Positions 1 through 7,238 of a stretch of DNA of 64,000 nucleotides are shown piece by piece (position 1 is the first letter of the stretch; each line of letters starts with the position of its first letter). This DNA comes from Christensenella intestinihominis. Lineage in GTDB: Bacteria; Bacillota; Clostridia; Christensenellales; Christensenellaceae. Under the pieces are notes generated by a model. The model was given only the letters and a program-made list of their open reading frames with translations. It did not search any database and was not told the DNA's origin. The stretch spans positions 1-64,000 of the forward strand of contig NZ_MAIQ01000003.1 of assembly GCF_001678845.1 (NCBI RefSeq), read 5' to 3'. Position numbers and translations under genes: made by a program.

Positions 1-21
1 CGGCTTCGCCTTTTTTGAACT

Positions 22-38
22 CCCCCGCGCAGCGGGGG
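22..38. other. GC-rich hairpin at window edge
   Basis: A perfect 7-bp inverted repeat (CCCCCGC / GCGGGGG, 3-nt loop) sits just before the terminator at 55-79. No T-run follows it on either strand, so it is not a standard terminator. It may be the end of an intergenic repeat that continues outside the window. Confidence 0.4.
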
Positions 39-54
39 GATTTCGCTTCGCATT

Positions 55-79
55 AAAAAAGCCCGGATATCCGGGCTTT
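55..79 (-). terminator. Intrinsic terminator
   Basis: A perfect 16-base palindrome (GCCCGGATATCCGGGC, 61-76) is followed on the minus strand by six T residues (A-run at 55-60). It lies about 140 bp downstream of the last gene of the minus-strand toxin/immunity-like block and would end that transcript. Confidence 0.75.
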
Positions 80-216
80 CCAGTACAGTATCATTCTTGC
101 CCCGCAGGGCCGCACACTGCCAAAACCTTTTTCATTGTTTCCCTTGTACAACGGAGAATTCAGGCTGTTATCACCTGTACGCCCGCGTTCGCCGCCTTGG
201 CGCAATTCTCGTGCAT

Positions 217-663
217 TCACCCCAATATACTTCCCCTTAAAATTGTCTCAAGGATAATAAGCCCTATGGGCAAAGCGACCCATGAAATCTGATTCCTTTT
301 CACTTTTTTTGCAATTTTCTTTTCTAAATCCGGTTCAGTATCGGTTTCGCTGTATTTTTGATATATTCTGAACGGAATATACTCTAATAGCATTATCATT
401 CCCCACATCATACAGAATAGGATCGAAAAGAGAATTGAATACCATATTTCATAAGCATGAAAAAACAAGAATATTATGATTGCGGCGGCAATTCCTGCCC
501 CTGCTACCTCCATAGCAATAAATAATTTTTCCTGCTCGTCGCAATCCAAATTCCTCAACGCAGTTCTTTCGGCTCTGTCCTGATATGGAAAATAGTTTTC
601 CCGCGCACTAAGCATTGTCCAAAACCAGTCCCAATAATTAGGCCTTCTCTTTATTGCCTTCAT
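217..663 (-). CDS. Hypothetical membrane protein (last gene of putative toxin/immunity block)
   Basis: 148 residues. I do not recognise a family. The N-terminal half is polar and rich in aromatic and charged residues. A long hydrophobic stretch at about residues 52-95 could form two membrane passes, a charged linker (about 105-125) follows, and the C-terminus has one more hydrophobic segment (about 126-146). The start is supported by an AGGAGG site 5-6 bases upstream of the ATG. The gene lies after two paralogous small membrane proteins, and a truncated 14-codon remnant resembling the start of one of them sits immediately upstream (673-717). By position it could be an additional immunity or accessory membrane protein of the toxin-like gene at 1988-3730, but the sequence alone does not show this. 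Confidence 0.6.
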   Translation of the reverse strand: MKAIKRRPNYWDWFWTMLSARENYFPYQDRAERTALRNLDCDEQEKLFIAMEVAGAGIAAAIIIFLFFHAYEIWYSILFSILFCMMWGMIMLLEYIPFRIYQKYSETDTEPDLEKKIAKKVKRNQISWVALPIGLIILETILRGSILG

Positions 664-672
664 AAACGCCTC

Positions 673-717
673 CTAAAAGTCGGTCGTTAAAAATTGCCTG
701 CATTCCTTTTCGTTCAT
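673..717 (-). pseudogene. Remnant of the 5' end of an immunity-like gene
   Basis: A 14-codon frame (MNEKECRQFLTTDF, stop) carries a leader of the form GAAGGGAGGATAGGA-ATG. This nearly matches the leader and first codons of the gene at 1495-1974 (GAAGGGAAGATAGGA-ATG, MDEKAHRK...). The similarity ends after about six codons and a stop follows. The simplest reading is a decayed or recombined third copy whose ribosome site and first codons survive. It could instead be a short translated leader for the next gene, whose own AGGAGG begins at this frame's stop. Confidence 0.45.
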
Positions 718-776
718 TCCTATCCTCCCTTCATCATATAACACTTTTGCTGCAAAACAGCCGAACGGAGTTGTTT

Positions 777-1274
777 TTACATTGATACCGCAAGCAAATA
801 TACTGTCGACACGATCGAAAGGCAAATAACCACAGGGTATTTTGCCGTTTTTTGTCCCCATGAGTATACTAAATAAATGATCGACAAAACAAGGACTCCA
901 AATCCTGCCACCAATGTTACGAGAATAGATAATCCTACAAGGAAGTCTCCCATATGCCCGGTTACCGGTATGTCTAAAAATATAGTCCATACCGGTGAAG
1001 TAACCCATACGGTCAGCAGGGCAATACAAATCGGTTTTATCTTTTCAATTCCCTTCATTTTCTTGTATCGTATAAAACTGACAGCCGCGATTACAGTCGT
1101 GACCGCGGCTGCCATCGCGCTTATATCGGATACTCTTGTAACTATTGCATGAGCCTTACTGTCCGTAAGATAGATTCCCTCCCCGGCAAAAATGCCTCCC
1201 ACGTAGGCAACCATTAAAACGATTGTTGCAACAAATGAAATAATCCATATTTGTCTTGCCCTGCTTTGCTTCAT
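777..1274 (-). CDS. Small four-helix membrane protein, paralog of the gene at 1495-1974
   Basis: 165 residues from the ATG at 1274, chosen because a GGGGAGG site precedes it; an upstream in-frame ATG lacks one. Hydrophobic segments lie near residues 10-32, 45-65, 80-105 and 120-165, with short polar links. Weak but collinear similarity to the protein at 1495-1974 is visible: both have helix 1, then helix 2, then a KPIC(I/G)AL motif opening helix 3, then a PV/CP-type bend, and a final VxVCLxxxIxxL helix. Tandem paralogs of small membrane proteins behind a large toxin-like gene are typical of immunity gene arrays, and that is the basis for the suggested role. No known domain recognised. Confidence 0.6.
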   Translation of the reverse strand: MKQSRARQIWIISFVATIVLMVAYVGGIFAGEGIYLTDSKAHAIVTRVSDISAMAAAVTTVIAAVSFIRYKKMKGIEKIKPICIALLTVWVTSPVWTIFLDIPVTGHMGDFLVGLSILVTLVAGFGVLVLSIIYLVYSWGQKTAKYPVVICLSIVSTVYLLAVSM

Positions 1275-1309
1275 TTCCTCCCCTCCCATATTTCGTTCGT
1301 AAATTAGGT

Positions 1310-1411
1310 TTAATTTCCCCATTTATCCGCGTCATCCATTCCCATCGTCTGGAAATACTTTATTTTTTGCACCCACCTCTATCGTCTGTCGATAATAATA
1401 ACCTTTTTCAT
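1310..1411 (-). pseudogene. Decayed copy of the toxin-like protein's C-terminal tip
   Basis: Reading minus-strand codons 1372-1310 gives VQKIKYFQTMGMDDADKWGN and a stop. The toxin-like protein at 1988-3730 ends with DKYYQTMGMNDKDEWMI plus a short tail, so the YxQTMGMxDxDxW core is shared. The same frame is opened upstream by a short ATG codon run (MKKVIIIDRR, stop, 1379-1411) with an AGGAGGGAAG ribosome site. This looks like the leftover 3' tip of a second toxin cassette located exactly where a toxin should sit: upstream of the second membrane (immunity-like) paralog. Confidence 0.55.
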
Positions 1412-1494
1412 TCTCTTCCCTCCTTTTTGGATAATCCGTGTTTCGCCTGTTTTCATGGAAAGACTGCCGGGGCCGACGCTTCTATGATTCTCCG

Positions 1495-1974
1495 CTATAC
1501 CGTAGTCGTCAAACAGGCCATGCAGAGCAATATCCCGAAAACAAGGCATACGACCATCCCACTCGTGCGCCGTCCCTGCTTCTTTGCTTTGATAAGATAA
1601 AAAACCGCTAACCCGATCACGATCAGGCTCGCCAACCCCCGCGTCCCACGTAGCCAAACCTGTGGATGATAAGGCCACGTTTCCGGCACCATGTGGGGGA
1701 TCGGGCATATAAAGAACAATATAATTAATGCACCGCAAATCGGTTTCAGCGCCTCCAGCGCATCGAGGCGCAATGCTTTAATATAGACGATTGCTAAGGC
1801 AATCGCCGCACTGCTTCCCAAGCATGCACATACCAAAAAGGGAATACCTTCTATATCGCTAAATGCTGCCCATAGCGCAAAAATAACGACTGCAACTGCC
1901 GCAATATGAAGCGGGCTCATCCTTTTGGTATACAAATCCTGTTCCCATCTTTTCCTGTGTGCTTTTTCGTCCAT
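1495..1974 (-). CDS. Small four-helix membrane protein, candidate immunity protein
   Basis: 159 residues starting 13 bp after the stop of the toxin-like gene, so the two are almost certainly co-transcribed. It has a short basic N-terminus (about 20 residues), then hydrophobic helices near 22-40, 45-68, 80-98 and 112-158, with a KPICGALI motif at the third helix that is shared with the paralog at 777-1274. The ribosome site is a GAAGGGAAG run. No characterised family recognised. Position directly behind the large charged gene, plus tandem duplication, suggests an immunity protein acting in the membrane. Alternatively it is an unrelated small transporter-like protein. Confidence 0.6.
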   Translation of the reverse strand: MDEKAHRKRWEQDLYTKRMSPLHIAAVAVVIFALWAAFSDIEGIPFLVCACLGSSAAIALAIVYIKALRLDALEALKPICGALIILFFICPIPHMVPETWPYHPQVWLRGTRGLASLIVIGLAVFYLIKAKKQGRRTSGMVVCLVFGILLCMACLTTTV

Positions 1975-1987
1975 TCCTATCTTCCCT

Positions 1988-3730
1988 TCACAATTTATGA
2001 CTTAGCATATTAGGCTTAGATGGTATCATCCATTCATCTTTATCATTCATTCCCATCGTCTGGTAATACTTATCATAGATTTCACCACCGGCGGAGCCTA
2101 TGCCCTTCTTCCCAAAATTTTTTAACCATTGGAAAAATGCATCTATGCTCGCGGCACCATATCCTTCCTGCTTGCTATATCCTTTTTTCGTTGCAATCAC
2201 GCCCAGCGAATAGTTCCCAAGCTCCTCCGCATTCATAATCTTATCCCCTACGCGGAAATATCCGTAGCCCTCCTGCATCAGATAAGAAACTCCCTCGACC
2301 CCGCCGATGCGTTTTGCCTCGTCCATAATATCCTTCGGAATCTGGTCTCCGCACAAATCTTCAATTTTCTGCGGATCATCCTTCAAATAGTATTTTCCCC
2401 TAAACGGCCCAAATCCAAGCATTTCTGTCTGCCATACCGGATTATTCATCGAACCCTCTATCATTTCCTGGTATTTGTCGGTTACATCGACTACTTTTTC
2501 CGGGTCTGCATTTTGCTTATCGTGCTCCGCCCTTAAAAACAGTAATGTCCCTTCCAGCAAATCATTCCTGTCTTTTTCACTTACATCCGGGTATTGTTCC
2601 TCAATCCTGTCTTTGATTGCCTCCCGGTAGTCTCCAATTATATTCCCTTCATTATCCAGTTCAAAATTCATTTCCCGCCCAAACGATTCCTCTAATCCTT
2701 CAAATGAAATTCCTTTCCCGCTATCTCCTTCGCCAAGGATATCATACATCCGCTTTAATTCATCCGGCGCATCCTCATAGCCCGGTTGCTTATGCCCGTT
2801 ATTTGTCTCCGCGGCCAAGGACTGCACCATATCCTTCCGGCCGCTCGCCCTCATCTTCTCGGCGTTCAGTCCGTTCGGAAGCGTTATGCCGGGGTTCCCC
2901 GCAAGATACTCCCGCAGCGTTCCCTCGTCCGTTCCCATTTTTCCTGCCGCTTCCGCAAGCGCTTCCCAGGCGTCGTATCCCTTCGTGTCGGCAGACCCTT
3001 CCCGCGGTTTCCGTTCCCCCGCGTTCCATGCATCCCGCGCTTTCCGGCCTTCCCCCTTGTGGACTGCGCGGAGCCGTCCCTTTGCATCCATTGCCAACCA
3101 TTCCTGCTCCGAAATCCCTTCCGGTTTCCCGATTCGGTACGGCCCGCTCCACACCGCGTCCTTGTTTTCTTCCGGCCCGCGGCCTTCCTGCGTCCCACGC
3201 CCCGCGTTGCCTTTATTATATACCATTCCCGTGCTTTCCGGTATGCCTTTTCTCCGTCTCTCTTGCTCCTCCTGGATATACACCATCCGGTCATATTTTC
3301 CGCTGTCCGTCAGCTTGTCCCAGTTTCGCGTCCGTTCTACACGCCTGTTGAAATCCTTCCCGCCTTCCGGCATTCCGAACAGGTCGTAATAGTTTTGGTT
3401 ATACACCGTATCCCCCGTGCTCCTGTCAAGGTGGTCGATAAGCCCTAAATCCCGTTCCCGCAGCATCTTTTGGGTTTCCTCCATCGCTTTGCTGAATGCC
3501 GCGTCAATTTCCTTCCGGTCCTTTTCCCGCTTCTTCCGTTTCTCCTCGTAATAATCGTTCGCCGTTTTTTTCTTTCCCGGCTGTGCCGTCTCCCATGTTT
3601 GCGTCCTGCCTCCCGCGGGCGCTGTGTTTGCCCGCGCCGCTGCCCGTTCCCGCCGCCGTCTCGCTTCCGCCTCTTCCCTGCTTCGTCTCTCGTTTGCTTC
3701 CCGCGCTTTCCTGCTTCTCTCTCCTCTCAT
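1988..3730 (-). CDS. Large charged soluble protein, putative polymorphic toxin
   Basis: 580 residues from the ATG at 3730, which has a GGAGG site 8-9 bases upstream; a GTG at 3778 and an ATG at 3745 in the same frame lack one. There is no signal peptide or membrane segment. Residues 1-110 are extremely Arg/Glu/Lys/Ala-rich and likely coiled-coil. The middle is hydrophilic with repeated charged motifs, and the C-terminal 130 residues become more globular (Trp, Tyr, Gly-rich). A block AEELGNYSLG near residue 503 followed by a Gly/Ala-rich helix faintly recalls polymorphic toxin type 44 C-termini, but I cannot confirm this. A copy of its last 15-20 residues recurs at 1310-1372, upstream of a second membrane paralog, which fits a modular toxin tip. 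Function unproven; it might also be a structural or regulatory protein. Confidence 0.55.
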   Translation of the reverse strand: MRGERSRKAREANERRSREEAEARRRRERAAARANTAPAGGRTQTWETAQPGKKKTANDYYEEKRKKREKDRKEIDAAFSKAMEETQKMLRERDLGLIDHLDRSTGDTVYNQNYYDLFGMPEGGKDFNRRVERTRNWDKLTDSGKYDRMVYIQEEQERRRKGIPESTGMVYNKGNAGRGTQEGRGPEENKDAVWSGPYRIGKPEGISEQEWLAMDAKGRLRAVHKGEGRKARDAWNAGERKPREGSADTKGYDAWEALAEAAGKMGTDEGTLREYLAGNPGITLPNGLNAEKMRASGRKDMVQSLAAETNNGHKQPGYEDAPDELKRMYDILGEGDSGKGISFEGLEESFGREMNFELDNEGNIIGDYREAIKDRIEEQYPDVSEKDRNDLLEGTLLFLRAEHDKQNADPEKVVDVTDKYQEMIEGSMNNPVWQTEMLGFGPFRGKYYLKDDPQKIEDLCGDQIPKDIMDEAKRIGGVEGVSYLMQEGYGYFRVGDKIMNAEELGNYSLGVIATKKGYSKQEGYGAASIDAFFQWLKNFGKKGIGSAGGEIYDKYYQTMGMNDKDEWMIPSKPNMLSHKL

Positions 3731-3806
3731 TTCCTTTTCCTCCATTTTTTTCCATAACAAAAGAGAGCACGCTTTCACGTACTCCCTTCACTTCTTCCAT
3801 ACTAGC

Positions 3807-3812
3807 ATTCTA
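3807..3812 (-). promoter_or_regulatory. Extended -10 promoter for the toxin-like gene
   Basis: On the minus strand TGATAGAAT gives a TGn-extended -10 (TAGAAT) about 75 bp upstream of the chosen start. No good -35 is visible. Confidence 0.35.
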
Positions 3813-3876
3813 TCACAAATTCCCGGCCTTTTACATGACATCCTCCCGACATCTTTTGCTGGAACCGGAATCGCTT

Positions 3877-4326
3877 TTACTCCACAAACGCCAGCATCGT
3901 ATTCAGGCGAATCACATCCTCCGGCCGCAGCTTAATCGTGTGGTTAGGGTCGCCCGTGCTCCCATAAATATAGTCGTGTATTGTCATTCCCTTATCAAAT
4001 AAAATGGGCAGGCCGTGGCCGATAAGCGGCAGGAATTTCGCTTCATATCCCGTGGCCTGTTTAACAATTTTCGGGTCCGCCATGCCGCTTACCTTATATC
4101 CGAGTACATAATTGATCGATTCCGTATCCATGCTGGTTCTGCTGGCATTCACCACCATCGCCGCCAACCCACGCTCCGTATTGATTGCGTACACGGCGGT
4201 AACCAGCTCCGCGTCGAAATATTTCGCCGCGTCCTTTGCCCCGGCAAGCGGTTCCTCATGCTCCTGCAACTCGAAAACAACTTTATTTTCCGTAAGATAC
4301 TCTTTTAACTGCTCTAAATTCATCAT
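3877..4326 (-). CDS. YbaK/EbsC-type aminoacyl-tRNA deacylase-like protein
   Basis: 149 residues, close to the usual size of the single-domain YbaK/ProX editing family, which hydrolyses mischarged aminoacyl-tRNAs in the cytosol. Family-like features are the helix-loop start (LKEYLTENKVVFELQEHEEP), the AKDAAKYF helix and a VVNASRT strand. The C-terminal region normally carries a GG.xPxG loop, but here it reads GYEAKFLPLIGHGLPILFD, so the substrate loop is altered. The gene is 27 bp downstream of a second YbaK paralog and probably shares its promoter. The specific tRNA substrate cannot be told from sequence. Confidence 0.75.
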   Translation of the reverse strand: MMNLEQLKEYLTENKVVFELQEHEEPLAGAKDAAKYFDAELVTAVYAINTERGLAAMVVNASRTSMDTESINYVLGYKVSGMADPKIVKQATGYEAKFLPLIGHGLPILFDKGMTIHDYIYGSTGDPNHTIKLRPEDVIRLNTMLAFVE

Positions 4327-4353
4327 AATTGCAACGTTCCTTCAAATATCCTT

Positions 4354-4833
4354 CTATTCCCGTACAAGGTCGGCAATTTGCGCTTTTGCCGCGTCGGCCA
4401 AATCCTTCGGCGCAAGCTCTATCTGCTGCCCGATTTTTCCCGCGCTCACCAATATTTCCGAAAACGCTTCGCACGACCGGTCTATAACCGTTCCATAAGC
4501 CTTTTTCATCCCAATGGGCGAGCATCCTCCGCGGATGTAGCCTGTCACCTTGTTTAAATCTTTCACGTGGATCATCTCCACATTTTTTTCACCAACGGCG
4601 CGCGCCGCTTTTTTAAGGTCAAGCTCGCGTTCCACCGGGATGACAAATACAAAATACTGCCTGTCCGCGCCCTGGGTTACCAGCGTTTTAAACACCTTTT
4701 CCGGCGCAACTCCCAGCTTTTTCGCCGCGGTCACACCGTCCACAGCGCCATCCGCCGCTTCATAGGAATGCGTCTTATAAGCAATTCCCGCGCGGTCCAG
4801 CATGCGCATTGCGTTTGTCTTTACGTTTCCCAT
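4354..4833 (-). CDS. ybaK: Cys-tRNA(Pro)/Cys-tRNA(Cys) deacylase YbaK
   Basis: 159 residues, full length for YbaK. Motifs include AGIAYKTHSYE at the N-terminus, GVAPEKVFKTLV (family lysine region), the FVIPVERELDLKKAA strand-helix and the diagnostic substrate loop GYIRGGCSPIGMKK. The protein removes cysteine wrongly attached to tRNA-Pro, acting with prolyl-tRNA synthetase. The ATG follows a GGGGAGG site, and a TTTGCA / 17 bp / TATAAT promoter ends just upstream. It is the first gene of a two-gene transcript with the paralog at 3877-4326. Confidence 0.9.
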   Translation of the reverse strand: MGNVKTNAMRMLDRAGIAYKTHSYEAADGAVDGVTAAKKLGVAPEKVFKTLVTQGADRQYFVFVIPVERELDLKKAARAVGEKNVEMIHVKDLNKVTGYIRGGCSPIGMKKAYGTVIDRSCEAFSEILVSAGKIGQQIELAPKDLADAAKAQIADLVRE

Positions 4834-4849
4834 AAAAGCCTCCCCTACT

Positions 4850-4878
4850 ATTATACCGGGCCGACATTTTTTTGCAAA
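4850..4878 (-). promoter_or_regulatory. Sigma-A promoter for the ybaK pair
   Basis: The minus strand has a -35 TTTGCA (4873-4878), a 17-bp spacer and a -10 TATAAT (4850-4855). The transcript would start about 10 bp before the ybaK ribosome site. Confidence 0.6.
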
Positions 4879-4905
4879 TACAAACGCCTGTTTCTTCCCT
4901 TATAT

Positions 4906-4950
4906 AAAAAACCGTTTGCATACAGGGGGGCTGTGCGCAAACGGTTCTTT
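4906..4950 (-). terminator. Terminator after the small Lys/Ala-rich gene
   Basis: Inverted repeat AACCGTTTGC / GCAAACGGTT with a 17-nt loop, with an A-run on the left (T-run on the minus strand). It starts about 10 bp past the stop of the small gene at 4960-5112. Confidence 0.6.
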
Positions 4951-4959
4951 ATTATGAAA

Positions 4960-5112
4960 CTATTTGGACGTTTTACGTTGCACCGCGTTGTTGGCTTTTG
5001 TTCCGGCCTGGTGCATTTTGGACGACGCCTTGCTGATGCCTTCCTTGGTCTTGTCCGCCGCCTTCGTCATCGCTTCGTCCACTTTTCTGCCTGCTCTTTC
5101 CATCGCTTCCAT
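4960..5112 (-). CDS. Small lysine/alanine-rich basic protein (50 aa)
   Basis: A 50-codon frame starts at ATG 5112 with an AGAGGTG ribosome site seven bases upstream and ends TAG just before a terminator hairpin. The product starts MEAMERAGRKVDEAMTKAAD and continues with KTKEGISKASSK-like repeats to a basic tail ending RKTSK. It has about 13 Lys/Arg, many Ala, one acidic stretch at the N-terminus, and no hydrophobic segment. It should be one amphipathic helix with a disordered tail. I do not recognise a family; it resembles LEA-like or nucleoid-type small proteins in composition. A clean ribosome site and terminator argue that it is real. Confidence 0.6.
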   Translation of the reverse strand: MEAMERAGRKVDEAMTKAADKTKEGISKASSKMHQAGTKANNAVQRKTSK

Positions 5113-5278
5113 GTTTAACACCTCTTGTTTTTGATTCATTTCAAAAACCGGTGAGATTCAGCGATACGTTGATTTAGGACGTTCGATTATCCGTGATCCG
5201 CCGGTTTTCTTTGGTATTAAGATACACCCTTCCTCCATACGGAAACATTAAAATTTCGAGACGCTCCCGGATGCGGCG

Positions 5279-7069
5279 TCATGCCGCGTCTGCCAGCGCG
5301 CCGCCCCAATCTTCTTCCACCAGACAGGCCTCGAACAGTTCTCCTATACGCCGTATTTCCCCTTCGTCAAACGGACTTGCAAGCCCTGCCGCCTGTGCGT
5401 TGGCAATAAAGTCCGTGCTTTCCTCCCGGAGAAGGAGTTTTTGGTAAACATCCATGGCGGCCTGCTCGTCCGCCAGCGAAAGCTCCCACAATTGCACCGC
5501 AATGTCGGCGGAGGTCGCATAGGCGAATGTATAGTAAGGCGACTCGTAAATATGCGGTATGGCAACCCAGTCGTATGCGTACTGGTCTTCATAACGGTTT
5601 GATGTAAGCCCGAACCGTTCCGCCTGCCGCCCGGCGATTTCTTCTACCGCTTCGAGCGTAACCCCTTCCGGGTCAAGGGAATACACCTCCTGTTCCACCG
5701 CCGTATAATAGGCCTGCTCAACAAAGGAGTCCAGTTTGTCAGAGAGCGTATTATACTGCATTTCATACCCGGTTTCTTCCCCAAAATACTCCCCGTAATG
5801 GTTGGACGCCAAAAGTTCCAGCGCCTGCGAATAGATTTCCGAAACATCCCTCGCTTCCGCAATCACTCCCGTTTCGAGGTAATTATTGAAATGCCCGAAT
5901 TCATGGACAAGCGTTGTCATGCTGTATTCGTCTCCCGTATAAGACATCAGTACAAACGGTGAATAATATGTATCCAAATAGGTCGTATACGCTCCCGGGC
6001 TCTTATCCGTGCGCGGCTCCCAATCGATCAGGCCATACTCCCGCATCAGCTGGAAATTGCCGCCCAGCGTACTGTCCATATCATAAAACGTGCTCTGCAG
6101 GAAATCGGCCCACTTTTCATATTCGGCTTCTCCCTCGATCGGGTAATCCCAAATTTCCGTGTAAACAGGAACAAGGTACTCGACGATTTCACCGGTCATG
6201 GTTTCCATCATTTCAGGCGAATAATCTTTGCCATTCTGCGCGAATACCATTTCAGTATAATTATCATAGCCCAGCACCTGTGCCAGCTCGTTCCTGGTTT
6301 TAACGAGCTCCACATAAATATCACCCAGCACAGGCTCATACGCCTCATGCCACGCGGCAAGCGCGCCATAATATTCGTCTGTGTCTCCTATCATATTGAT
6401 ATCTTCATAGGAAAGCTCCTGCCCGTCCCACAAGACCTTCGCCGTCGCGCGCTTCTGCGCATATTCGGAGAGCAGGGCCGCCTCGCGCTCGTAAAGCTCC
6501 CGCGTCCCTTCCGCATACCATTCCTCGTCCTGAACTACATTGTCAAAATATCCCGGCTGCCAGTTTTGCTCGATTTCTTCACGAAACGGGGAGTAATACA
6601 GCGCGATATAATATTCCTCATACGCCATATCCACCGCTGTGAATCCCTGCGCGGTATACGCTTCCTCTTCCGCCCATTTTTCGTCCGCAAGGTCCATGGT
6701 GCTCATCAGCGAGGCGAGGTTCATCATGGTGTTATAATCCTGGTAAAGGGCTTCCCCCTCTTCAAACAGGTCCTTTAACTCCTGTGCATCCTCACATACG
6801 TCGATTTCATCCGCCATTTCATAAAACCGCGCGGCGGTTTCCTCCACATCGGGATGCACATATTCGATTTCGGAAAAAGGCGTCGCCTCCGTATCCTGCG
6901 GGTCAAGCGACGGAAACGGCTGCGGGGAAAAGGACGGAGATGGCCTTGCGCTGCTTATCTCGTCGAGCGTTTCTGTAACAATCGTGCGCATAAGGCCGCA
7001 TCCGCCTGCCACTGCCGCCACAAGCAGGATCGCCGCCGCCAGGGCCGTAATACGTAAATGCTTTTTCAT
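5279..7069 (-). CDS. M3-family (oligoendopeptidase F-like) zinc peptidase lipoprotein
   Basis: 596 residues. A typical lipoprotein signal begins the protein (basic start, hydrophobic run, VAGGC lipobox with Cys24), so it is exported and lipid-anchored on the outer face of the membrane. A Pro/Ser linker follows, then an all-helical M3 fold. The zinc motif is HEFGH at about residues 389-393, with the downstream family glutamate in the ASEIYSQALE region. The family cuts medium-size peptides inside a closed channel, and cytosolic PepF is the usual form, so an exported version is less common and suggests peptide scavenging. Single-gene transcript; the start has GGAGG eight bases upstream. Confidence 0.88.
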   Translation of the reverse strand: MKKHLRITALAAAILLVAAVAGGCGLMRTIVTETLDEISSARPSPSFSPQPFPSLDPQDTEATPFSEIEYVHPDVEETAARFYEMADEIDVCEDAQELKDLFEEGEALYQDYNTMMNLASLMSTMDLADEKWAEEEAYTAQGFTAVDMAYEEYYIALYYSPFREEIEQNWQPGYFDNVVQDEEWYAEGTRELYEREAALLSEYAQKRATAKVLWDGQELSYEDINMIGDTDEYYGALAAWHEAYEPVLGDIYVELVKTRNELAQVLGYDNYTEMVFAQNGKDYSPEMMETMTGEIVEYLVPVYTEIWDYPIEGEAEYEKWADFLQSTFYDMDSTLGGNFQLMREYGLIDWEPRTDKSPGAYTTYLDTYYSPFVLMSYTGDEYSMTTLVHEFGHFNNYLETGVIAEARDVSEIYSQALELLASNHYGEYFGEETGYEMQYNTLSDKLDSFVEQAYYTAVEQEVYSLDPEGVTLEAVEEIAGRQAERFGLTSNRYEDQYAYDWVAIPHIYESPYYTFAYATSADIAVQLWELSLADEQAAMDVYQKLLLREESTDFIANAQAAGLASPFDEGEIRRIGELFEACLVEEDWGGALADAA

Positions 7070-7090
7070 TGGGTCGTCCTCCGTGTTATC

Positions 7091-7096
7091 ATTCTA
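7091..7096 (-). promoter_or_regulatory. Extended -10 promoter of the M3 peptidase gene
   Basis: The minus strand reads TGGTAGAAT, a TGn-extended -10, about 20 bp upstream of the GGAGG site of the peptidase gene. The -35 is poor. Confidence 0.4.
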
Positions 7097-7148
7097 CCAT
7101 AAATATCCTAGCATGGAAAACCGCCTTTGATTGTAGACAAAAGCAGAA

Positions 7149-7172
7149 AATCTCCGGTAAACCGGAGATTTC
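7149..7172 (-). terminator. Hairpin terminator after the transaldolase-like gene
   Basis: AAATCTCCGG / CCGGAGATTT with a 4-nt loop, about 65 bp past the stop of the gene at 7239-8294. It sits between two minus-strand transcription units. Confidence 0.6.
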
Positions 7173-7238
7173 CACTCTCACTCTGGAGCACTGGCTCCTT
7201 TCAAGATTCATAAATAAGTCGATTGGACAGATATAGCT

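Noticed and set aside
2617-3448. Long plus-strand frames (220-244 codons) opposite the toxin-like gene
   Set aside because: Products are Pro/Ser/Arg-rich without a ribosome site; shadows of the charged, biased coding sequence.
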